From positions 1-12,513 of the forward strand of contig JBAZTO010000076.1 in the NCBI GenBank assembly GCA_041661865.1: a DNA stretch of 12,513 nucleotides, written 5' to 3'. The notes beneath the pieces were generated by a model. The model made no database searches and was not told the origin of the DNA. It saw only the letters and a list, made by a program, of their open reading frames with translations. The position numbers were made by a program, and so were the translations under genes. Of this stretch, positions 6,463 to 12,513 are shown piece by piece; within the stretch, counting starts at the first letter, position 1, and every line of letters begins with the position of its first letter. This DNA comes from JBAZTO01 sp041661865. Its GTDB lineage: Bacteria; Planctomycetota; Phycisphaerae; SM23-33.

Positions 6463-6601
6463 CCGCGAATTACGCAGATTACGCGAATTCGGAGGGAGAA
6501 AGAACTAGAAGCAACGCCAGGAGAAATTTCGCGAAAACAACGAAGCCGGATCGAGCTTATGAGATTTTCTTTTTTTGCGGCTGTCTTCGCGGAATTCGCG
6601 G
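6463..6601. repeat. Second 9-bp-unit inverted repeat (CCGCGAATT family)
   Basis: The left arm at 6463-6489 is CCGCGAATT, ACGCAGATT, ACGCGAATT. The right arm at 6575-6601, reverse-complemented, reads CCGCGAATT, CCGCGAAGA, CAGCCGCAA. The two arms flank about 85 bp of A/G-rich spacer that includes a short TTTCGCGAAA palindrome. The unit length of 9 bp and the arm-loop-arm design match the YCACRRAGR element although the unit sequence is unrelated. Confidence 0.75.
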
Positions 6602-6669
6602 CTGATTTTCTTTGCGACCAACTTACTTCACTCTTAGATGCGATGGCCCTGTCGCCCAATCACTTGGCC

Positions 6670-6698
6670 GTGCCACCGGGCCTGGAATATGGTATGAT
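6670..6698 (+). promoter_or_regulatory. Putative extended -10 promoter upstream of the KaiC-like/PPDK gene
   Basis: TGGTATGAT at 6690-6698 has the extended -10 form TGnTATnAT. A weak -35, GTGCCA at 6670-6675, is 17 bp upstream of the hexamer. A transcript from here would have a leader of about 48 nt before the ATG at 6753. Motif-based inference. Confidence 0.4.
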
Positions 6699-6752
6699 CC
6701 AGCCGGTCAATTCTTTGTCTTTCGCCGGGGAGCGTGGCGGCAGGAGAATCGC

Positions 6753-9368
6753 ATGGCACAGGTTGATTCGCATCTGAGCACAGGGCTGCCGGGACTGGAT
6801 CACGTGTTGCGCGGCCTGATTCCCGGCGACAACATCGTCTGGCAGATCAGCGCGATCGAAGACTACCTGCCCTTCGTCAAGCCCTACTGCCAGGAGGCCC
6901 GCGACAAGGGGCGGAAGCTGATCTATTTCCGCTTTGCCAGGCACGCGCCTCTGCTCGATGCCGACGATGGCGCGGAGGTGCATGAACTGGACCCCGAGGG
7001 CGGGTTCGAGAGTTTCATCAGCGAGATCCACGCGGTGATCGAGAAGACCGGCCGGGGCGGGTATTACGTCTTCGATTGCCTGTCCGACCTGGCGGCCGAC
7101 TGGTACAGCGATCAGATGCTGGGCAACTTCTTCATGCTCACCTGCCCTTACCTGTTTGACATCGAGGCCATCGCGTTCTTCGCCATTTTTCGCAACCGCC
7201 ACTCCTCCCACGCCGTGGGCCCCATCTCCGAGACCACGCAGATATTCCTGGACGTCTACCGCCACAAGGGGCGGCTGTACATTCACCCCGTCAAGGTCCA
7301 GCAGCGGTATTCGCCGACGATGTACATGCTGCACGTCTGGCAGGACGACCAGTTCCCGCCCGTCACCGAAAGCGCCATCACCAGCGAGATCCTCACCTCG
7401 GTCCCGTGGCTGCGGATGGGCTCGGCCAGCTACCACCTGGGCGTGTGGAACCGGACGATCCTGGAGGCCGAGGAGGTGCTGGAAGAGCATCGCAACGGCC
7501 AGTGTCCGCCCGCGCGGGCCCAGGAATACTTCCACCGCCTGCTGCGAATGGCCATCAGCCGGGAGGATCGCGTGCTGGGCCTGGTGGAAAAGTATCTGGG
7601 ACTGGCCGAGGTGGTCAACATCACCAAGCGGATGATCGGCACGGGCCTGATCGGCGGCAAGAGCGTGGGCATGCTGCTGGCCCGGGCGGTTCTGCAACAG
7701 GGCGACGCGCGATGGCGGGAGCGTCTCGAGCCGCACGACTCGTTCTATATCGGCTCGGACGTCTTCTATACCTTCCTGGTCCGCAACGGCATCTGGTGGG
7801 TCCGCCAGCAGCAGCGGGACAAGGCCAACTTCCTGGTCGGGGCCGAGAAGGCCCGCCAGCGCATGCTCATGGGGAACTTCCCCGAGTACACCGTCCGGCA
7901 ATTCGAGATGATGCTGGACTACTTCGGCCAGTCGCCCATCATCGTCCGCTCCTCCAGCCTCCTGGAGGACAACTTCGGCAACAGCTTCGCCGGCAAGTAC
8001 GAGAGCATTTTCTGCGCCAACCAGGGCAGCAGGCACAAGCGCCTGGAGGACTTCATCTCGGCTGTGCGGACCATCTACGCCAGCACCATGAGCGAGAAGG
8101 CCTTGACCTACCGCGCCCAGCGCGGCATCTTGGACCGCGACGAGCAGATGGCCCTGCTGGTCCAGCGGGTCTCGGGCAAGATGTACAGCCACCTGTTCTT
8201 CCCGCAGATCGCCGGGGTGGGCTTTTCGTTCAACCCCTACGTGTGGAACCAGCAGATCGACCCGTCGGCGGGGATGCTCCGCCTGGTCTTCGGGCTGGGG
8301 ACCCGCGCGGTCGACCGCAGCGACGACGACTACACCCGCGTGGTGGCCCTCAACGAGCCCCAGCGCCGCCCCGAGGCCAACTTCGACGAGGTCCGCCAGT
8401 ATTCCCAGCGGCGCGTGGACGTGCTGGACCTGGAGGCCAACCAACTGCTGTCGGAGTCGTTCGCCGAGGTGATCAAGCGCAGCCCCGACCTGCCCATCGA
8501 GGTCTTCGCCTCGCGCGACGAGGCAATGGAGGCCCGGGCGGTCGAGCGGGGGGTCAAGGATGTCTTCCCGTGGGTGCTGACCTTCGATAACCTGTTTACC
8601 AAGACCGACTTCGTGGCCGACACCCAGTTGATGCTCGCGAGTCTCCAGACCGCCTACGACTACCCGGTGGACGTGGAGTTCACCGCGAATTTCTTCAACG
8701 ATGGCAGCTACAAGATCAACCTCGTCCAGTGCCGGCCTTTCCAGGTCAAGGGCGGCGGGGTGGCCATCGAGACGCCCGATATCCGCCGCAAGGACATGAT
8801 CCTCGAGGCGCACGGGGCGGTCATCGGCCAAAGCCGCAGCATGGCGATCCAGCGCCTGATTTACGTCGTGCCGGCGGTCTACGGGGCCATGCCCATCAGC
8901 GACCGCCACAACCTGGCGCGGGTGATCGGCCGGCTGACGCATGTGGACGGCGCCGAGCCCCCGACGATCATGCTGCTGGGGCCGGGGCGGTGGGGGACCA
9001 CCACGCCCTCCCTGGGCGTGCCGGTGACCTTCGCCGACATCAACACCGTCTCGGTGCTGTGCGAGATCGTGGCCATGCGGGAGGACCTGATCCCCGACGT
9101 CTCGCTGGGCACGCACTTCTTCAACGAGCTGGTCGAGATGGACATGCTGTACCTGGCGCTGTTCCCCACGCGGCAGGACAACTTCCTCAACAAGGACTTC
9201 TTCGAGCAGGCCCCCAACAAGCTCGCGCAGTTGCTGCCCGACGCAGCCTCCTGGTCGCACGCGATACGGGTCATCGACAGTTGCGATCTGCCTGCCGCCG
9301 AGGCCATCAGGCTCAACGCCAACGCCCTGGACCAGAAGGTCATCACCTGGGTGCAGGCGAAGGAATAA
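6753..9368 (+). CDS. KaiC-like domain fused to PEP synthase/PPDK ATP-grasp domain
   Basis: The product has 871 residues. Residues 1 to about 225 resemble a KaiC/RecA-type domain. The entry is STGLPGLDHVLRGLIPGDN at 9-27 and a Walker-B-like strand reads YYVFDCLSDLA around Asp108. The P-loop position instead reads ISAIEDYLPF and lacks GxxxxGK(T/S), so nucleotide binding there is doubtful. From about 298 the PPDK/PEP-synthase N-terminal ATP-grasp fold follows: GLIGGKSVGM at 298-307 (Lys303), VRSSSLLED at 398-406, FAGKYES, and the late ATP-site residues Glu642 (VEFT), Gln659 and Arg661 (LVQCRPF). The last 200 residues carry GPGRWGTTTPSLG and GTHFFNEL motifs instead of the phosphohistidine (TGG-T-H) domain and PEP-binding barrel. 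The enzyme therefore probably uses ATP to phosphorylate an unknown acceptor, and is not a complete PEP synthase. The start is chosen at 6753 because AGGAG at 6742-6746 is well placed; the frame is open from 6612. It stands alone, 384 bp from the next start. Confidence 0.85.
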   Translation: MAQVDSHLSTGLPGLDHVLRGLIPGDNIVWQISAIEDYLPFVKPYCQEARDKGRKLIYFRFARHAPLLDADDGAEVHELDPEGGFESFISEIHAVIEKTGRGGYYVFDCLSDLAADWYSDQMLGNFFMLTCPYLFDIEAIAFFAIFRNRHSSHAVGPISETTQIFLDVYRHKGRLYIHPVKVQQRYSPTMYMLHVWQDDQFPPVTESAITSEILTSVPWLRMGSASYHLGVWNRTILEAEEVLEEHRNGQCPPARAQEYFHRLLRMAISREDRVLGLVEKYLGLAEVVNITKRMIGTGLIGGKSVGMLLARAVLQQGDARWRERLEPHDSFYIGSDVFYTFLVRNGIWWVRQQQRDKANFLVGAEKARQRMLMGNFPEYTVRQFEMMLDYFGQSPIIVRSSSLLEDNFGNSFAGKYESIFCANQGSRHKRLEDFISAVRTIYASTMSEKALTYRAQRGILDRDEQMALLVQRVSGKMYSHLFFPQIAGVGFSFNPYVWNQQIDPSAGMLRLVFGLGTRAVDRSDDDYTRVVALNEPQRRPEANFDEVRQYSQRRVDVLDLEANQLLSESFAEVIKRSPDLPIEVFASRDEAMEARAVERGVKDVFPWVLTFDNLFTKTDFVADTQLMLASLQTAYDYPVDVEFTANFFNDGSYKINLVQCRPFQVKGGGVAIETPDIRRKDMILEAHGAVIGQSRSMAIQRLIYVVPAVYGAMPISDRHNLARVIGRLTHVDGAEPPTIMLLGPGRWGTTTPSLGVPVTFADINTVSVLCEIVAMREDLIPDVSLGTHFFNELVEMDMLYLALFPTRQDNFLNKDFFEQAPNKLAQLLPDAASWSHAIRVIDSCDLPAAEAIRLNANALDQKVITWVQAKE

Positions 9369-9389
9369 CTCCTCGGGCCGCGCGCCGCA

Positions 9390-9409
9390 CACAGGCTGGA
9401 AAGCCTGTG
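9390..9409. repeat. CACAGGCT...AGCCTGTG hairpin with GGAA tetraloop
   Basis: CACAGGCT at 9390-9397 and AGCCTGTG at 9402-9409 form a perfect 8-bp stem closed by a GGAA (GNRA-type) loop, followed by CCAC. It lies 21 bp after the stop codon of the KaiC-like/PPDK gene and resembles the inner hairpin at 3901-3921. It may act as the transcript end but has no T-tract. Confidence 0.6.
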
Positions 9410-9426
9410 CCACATGCCTGCTGAGA

Positions 9427-9497
9427 GGTGCCACTGCTGCGGTGTTTGCAGCAGTGTCGTCGCTATGCACGGCTGCACACGACGCAGCCGTGGCACC
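9427..9497. repeat. GGTGCCAC-bordered element with two inner hairpins
   Basis: The borders GGTGCCAC at 9427-9434 and GTGGCACC at 9490-9497 are exact reverse complements. Inside are two perfect 9-bp hairpins. One is CACTGCTGC at 9432-9440 with GCAGCAGTG at 9448-9456. The other is CACGGCTGC at 9468-9476 with GCAGCCGTG at 9484-9492. Both have 7-nt loops. The outer and inner stems overlap by a few bases and so compete. The design is typical of dispersed REP-like palindromic elements. No transposase is seen nearby. Confidence 0.7.
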
Positions 9498-9548
9498 GGT
9501 CATATGATATGTCACGGAGCCTAACAGCCTGGGGGATCGCGAATTGCC

Positions 9549-9576
9549 TTGTCGAAACTTCCTCGCCAGTTAGAAT
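9549..9576 (+). promoter_or_regulatory. Putative promoter of the YfhO-like gene
   Basis: TTGTCG at 9549-9554 and TAGAAT at 9571-9576 are 16 bp apart. This would give a leader of about 110 nt containing the hairpin at 9648-9667. Inferred from motifs only. Confidence 0.4.
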
Positions 9577-9647
9577 CAGCGGAGACTGCTGGCGGCGGTC
9601 GTCAGCGGGGAAGTCTTCCGAGACAAGTCAGGTCAGGCTCAACACAA

Positions 9648-9667
9648 CTGTCGCCTCCGGGCGACAG
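9648..9667 (+). other. Leader hairpin with TCCG (UNCG-type) tetraloop
   Basis: CTGTCGCC at 9648-9655 pairs perfectly with GGCGACAG at 9660-9667 around TCCG. UNCG loops are known to be exceptionally stable in RNA. It ends 23 bases before the ATG at 9691 and 8 bases before the AAAGG at 9676-9680 that probably serves as ribosome binding site. It could shape translation initiation or mRNA stability. Confidence 0.55.
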
Positions 9668-9690
9668 GATCGACTAAAGGCGACTGCCGT

Positions 9691-12009
9691 ATGGTCAAAG
9701 CTAGAGGCAATAAGGCTCAAGAGGTTACTCGGGTCGAGGCTGGGCAGGCCGTTGACACCACGGGTTCGGCGCCGCGTCGCGTGGGTTTGGCGCTGCTGTT
9801 GGTGACGTTATTGTCCCTGGTCGTCTACGGCCACATGCTCGAGCCGGGCAAGACCCTCTACTCTCCGTACTCGGACTTCATCGCCGGCGGCCTGGCCACC
9901 AAGACCATCCTATACCAGTCCATCCAGGAAGGCAGGGGCATCCCGTTCTGGCGAAACGATCAATTGAGTGGCTACCAGGGCCTGACGCATCCGTTGTCGT
10001 TGTACACGTATCCGCTGCACGTCCCGTTTCTGATCGCCCCGCCGATGACAGCCATCGGTTGGGCGCAGTGGCTGCAATTCCTGGCCGCCGGCGTTTCGAT
10101 GTATTTCCTGGGCGCTGTACTGGGCCTGCGATTCTGGCCGAGGCTCCTGATGGCCGCCGCGGCCTTGATGAGCTTCAAGCTGATCCTCGCCACCTATGCC
10201 GGATGGTGCCTGGGCATGGTCGCACTGATGCCGGCGATGATGGCCGCGGTGATGTACCTGATGCAACGGCCCACCCTGGGGCGGGCCTTGCTGACGGCCT
10301 TGGTCGGGGCGCTCTGCCTTCACACCGGCCACCTGCAGTTGTTGTATTACATCATGCTCTTCATCCTGGCCTACTGGCTCTGGCAGTGGGTGGGCTGGAT
10401 ACGGCGGAGGGAGTGGAAGGTCCTGGGCAAGACGACCGGTTACCTGGTCGCCGCCGGTGTCCTGGCCGTCGGCATGACCAGCTATCTCCTGATACCCATG
10501 GCCTCGGGCGCCAAGATGATCTCGCGCGGCGAAGGCTCCTATCAGTTCCTGACGACCCATTCCCTGGAAAGCCGGCAGTTGGCTACGTTGTTCTACCCCG
10601 AGGCCCTGGGGTCGCCTGTGGACGACAATTATCGCCGCAATGACCAGATCGGCGCCAACGAGCTTTGGGAGGATGAGGCCTACTTCGGCCTGATTCCGCT
10701 GATCCTGGCCGTGGCGGGAGCCATCCTGGGCTGGCGCAGGCCCATCACGAAGTACCTGGCCATCTGCTTCGTGGTCTCGCTGATCGTTACAGCCGACACG
10801 CCCATCCTCAAATTGCTCTACGCCGGCATGCCCGGATTCAAGCTCTTCCGCTGCCCGGCGAGGTTCCTTTTCCTGACGTCATTTTTCGGCATGGTGCTGG
10901 CCGGCATCGGCGCCGAGGAAGTCCTGGCCCGCCTGCGCGCCCGGGGCCTGAATCGATGGATCCCGGCCCTGGTGATTCCCCTGGCCCTGGCCCTGATGAC
11001 GGTGGAAGGCCATTACTATTCGAACCGTTACCTGACGATGGTGCCGCAGAAGTACGCAATGCCGGAGACTTCCTATTCCCGATTTTTCGCCGAAGACCGC
11101 TCGGCCTTCCGCATAGCGCCTGTCGGCCGGGGAACCATCAATTATGGTTGGGCTGCGCCCATGGGCCTGCACGTGATCACCGGATATGACGGCGTGAACT
11201 ATCGCCAATACCAGGGCTACTTCAACATGCTGCAGTTCAACAAGGTACTCCCGCCACGCGCCCAGCTCTGGTATGACCTGCGGTTTGACCCGTGCGCCCC
11301 CCAGGAGGTTCCGTTGCGCCCGAGCCAAGGGCGCAACAACGCAGACTTGCTGGACATTCTTAACGTGAAATATGTCGTCAGCCGCTGGCCGTTGCGCCTG
11401 GAACCGGGGCACTTCAAGGAAGCGGCGGCCTTTGAGAAGGAGCAGGTGTTCGGCTTCTATCAAGGCATGGCCCTGAGCAATATCTTCATCTACCGAAACG
11501 AAGGGGCCGCCGGACAGGCCTACTGGGCGCAGGAGGCGGTCGCCGCTTCCAACGAGGACGACCTGGCCGCCAGGATGCGTGCGAGCGAGGACCTCCGAAG
11601 GACGGCGGTGGTCCTGTGCGATCCGCAGGCGCTGCCGGCGAAGCTGACGCCCTCGGCCGGCCCGGCGGAAGTGGAGCAGGCCTACGAGGGATATTACAGG
11701 GTCAAGACCGACAGGCCCGTGGAGGGATACCTGGTCATCAGCGACGTGTGGCATCCGGGGTGGCGAGCGAGGCTGGACGGCGTGCCTGTTCCCCTTTACC
11801 GGACCAATTATGCCCTGATGGGCGTGCGCATAGGGCCTAGCAAGCATGAACTGGTACTGGAGTTCCGCCCGTCGCACTGGGCTGCGGCCTTGGGGGTCAG
11901 CCTGGCCAGCGGGGCGGCGGTGTTGTTATTGGCGACCCTCGGCGCGATCAGGCGAGTGCGACGTGTAAAGTCCAATAACACAAAACAAGGCTCAGCCGTT
12001 TCAGGATAG
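9691..12009 (+). CDS. YfhO-family polytopic membrane protein
   Basis: The product has 772 residues. A short soluble N-terminus is followed by a first transmembrane helix near 31-50, then about ten more hydrophobic helices to roughly residue 440. Next come a large non-cytoplasmic domain and a last helix near 733-753 with a basic tail. Family hallmarks are YSPYSDF in the first loop, FKLFRCPARFLFL in the membrane core, LLDILNVKYVVS near 550, and a C-terminal beta-domain with GYLVISDVWHPGWRARLDG near 679 and the NYALMGVRIGPSKHEL stretch. YfhO proteins are GT-C-like membrane proteins. In Gram-positive bacteria they have been linked to glycosylating cell-wall polymers with lipid-linked sugars, but the substrate in a planctomycete is unknown. 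A role in surface glycan or exopolysaccharide modification is an inference. The start at 9691 has AAAGG 10 bases upstream, a rather long spacing. No partner glycosyltransferase gene is in the window. Confidence 0.87.
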   Translation: MVKARGNKAQEVTRVEAGQAVDTTGSAPRRVGLALLLVTLLSLVVYGHMLEPGKTLYSPYSDFIAGGLATKTILYQSIQEGRGIPFWRNDQLSGYQGLTHPLSLYTYPLHVPFLIAPPMTAIGWAQWLQFLAAGVSMYFLGAVLGLRFWPRLLMAAAALMSFKLILATYAGWCLGMVALMPAMMAAVMYLMQRPTLGRALLTALVGALCLHTGHLQLLYYIMLFILAYWLWQWVGWIRRREWKVLGKTTGYLVAAGVLAVGMTSYLLIPMASGAKMISRGEGSYQFLTTHSLESRQLATLFYPEALGSPVDDNYRRNDQIGANELWEDEAYFGLIPLILAVAGAILGWRRPITKYLAICFVVSLIVTADTPILKLLYAGMPGFKLFRCPARFLFLTSFFGMVLAGIGAEEVLARLRARGLNRWIPALVIPLALALMTVEGHYYSNRYLTMVPQKYAMPETSYSRFFAEDRSAFRIAPVGRGTINYGWAAPMGLHVITGYDGVNYRQYQGYFNMLQFNKVLPPRAQLWYDLRFDPCAPQEVPLRPSQGRNNADLLDILNVKYVVSRWPLRLEPGHFKEAAAFEKEQVFGFYQGMALSNIFIYRNEGAAGQAYWAQEAVAASNEDDLAARMRASEDLRRTAVVLCDPQALPAKLTPSAGPAEVEQAYEGYYRVKTDRPVEGYLVISDVWHPGWRARLDGVPVPLYRTNYALMGVRIGPSKHELVLEFRPSHWAAALGVSLASGAAVLLLATLGAIRRVRRVKSNNTKQGSAVSG

Positions 12010-12031
12010 GGATCCGCGGGCTTCTCAAAGA

Positions 12032-12091
12032 AAACCTCAAGGCCCCCGATAGAGGTGCCGGGCGACCGGGAAGGGCCTGCTCCTGAGGTTT
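12032..12091 (+). other. Composite stem structure after the YfhO-like gene
   Basis: AAACCTCA at 12032-12039 pairs with TGAGGTTT at 12084-12091. The next bases, AGGCCC at 12040-12045, pair with GGGCCT at 12073-12078, leaving a 5-nt bulge on one side. At the tip, CCGG at 12058-12061 and 12066-12069 enclose a GCGA tetraloop. It begins 22 bp after the stop codon and is likely the folded 3' end of the transcript. There is no T-run, so intrinsic termination is uncertain. Confidence 0.5.
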
Positions 12092-12513
12092 GGCTCCCGT
12101 CTTCTGCTACCGGTTCCAACCATCTGTGCTTCGGCCCACAGGTCGCCGACGATCGTCCTCGTCAGCTTCATTTGAAGAGACTTGTCTTAGCCGGAGGGGC
12201 CAAGTCACAAGACATTTGGCCTAGGTTGACTCGCATAAGTAGCTTTTGTGACGTGTGTTGCGCCGTGCGAACTCCGTTAAGGATCACACCGATGGCTTCT
12301 CGACCTCAAATGGCAACTATTTTAGTGAACTTTGTCCTTGTTTATTCCGTAGGCAATAGGGATAACTGGTAGTATTAGGTTAGAGGACGGTTGCCAGGTG
12401 CGAGAATAGCTTAACCCGCATATTTCACACTGGGTGCTGAGGGCGTATGTAGAGGGTAGAGGGGTGTGGGCGGATGGATTTGTGGTGGTCGCGCGGCGGG
12501 TCGGCGCGAACTC
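12092..12513. other. Right-edge non-coding stretch
   Basis: I see no credible gene. An open frame on the plus strand at 12055-12372 has no ribosome binding site, starts inside the stem structure, and its translation has no coding character. GGCCAA at 12198-12203 and TTGGCC at 12216-12221 could form a short hairpin. From about 12300 the composition turns more AT-rich, and then from about 12430 it becomes strongly G-rich on the plus strand. This suggests a new sequence unit, perhaps a mobile element or another gene, continuing past the window. Confidence 0.45.

Noticed and set aside
6660..9515. Very long minus-strand open frame (about 950 codons) opposite the KaiC-like/PPDK gene
   Set aside because: It mirrors the GC3-rich plus-strand gene, has His/Gln/Asp/Val-rich unnatural composition and no motif. 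The plus-strand protein has clear family motifs and a ribosome binding site.
12055..12372. Small plus-strand gene downstream of the YfhO-like gene
   Set aside because: The start lies inside a stem structure without Shine-Dalgarno sequence, and base use along the frame is not coding-like.

Overview
The window looks like GC-rich chromosomal DNA from a planctomycete, most likely a Phycisphaerae-type bacterium. This is an inference. It rests on a secreted protein ending in a PEP-CTERM sorting tag (PEP, hydrophobic stretch, four arginines), on intergenic DNA full of short palindromic and 9-bp-periodic repeats, and on wide gene spacing. No rRNA, tRNA, CRISPR array or complete insertion sequence was found.

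Layout. At the left, 1-245 holds no convincing gene. At 246-452 on the minus strand lies a start-less coding fragment that reads like the C-terminus of a larger protein. It is followed by a complete minus-strand zinc-dependent medium-chain dehydrogenase (433-1479). A divergent intergenic region carries a long inverted repeat built from 9-bp units, then a plus-strand TPR protein with an N-terminal membrane anchor or lipobox (1753-2808). Next is a stand-alone homocysteine S-methyltransferase-family enzyme (2917-3816). About 650 bp of AT-rich, structured intergenic DNA leads into a secreted PEP-CTERM protein (4463-6262), which ends in a good rho-independent terminator. Another repeat-rich gap (6362-6620) precedes an 871-residue protein with a degenerate KaiC/RecA-like N-terminus and a PPDK-type ATP-grasp module (6753-9368). 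A cluster of three hairpins follows, then a YfhO-family polytopic membrane protein (9691-12009). The last 500 bp are non-coding as far as I can tell, and their composition changes toward the right edge.

The plus-strand genes do not form a tight operon. Gaps are about 110 to 650 bp, and several genes have their own promoter-like sequences and ribosome binding sites. A shared theme of cell-envelope or exopolysaccharide biology is plausible for the PEP-CTERM protein and the YfhO-like protein, but the sequence does not prove it.

The most interesting items are three. (1) Two unrelated intergenic repeat families share the same 9-bp unit length and an inverted-arm design. (2) A KaiC-like domain without a Walker A motif is joined to a PEP synthase/PPDK ATP-grasp module that has kept its ATP-site residues but has no recognisable phosphohistidine domain. 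(3) A palindromic GTGCCAC-bordered hairpin element occurs in two intergenic regions.
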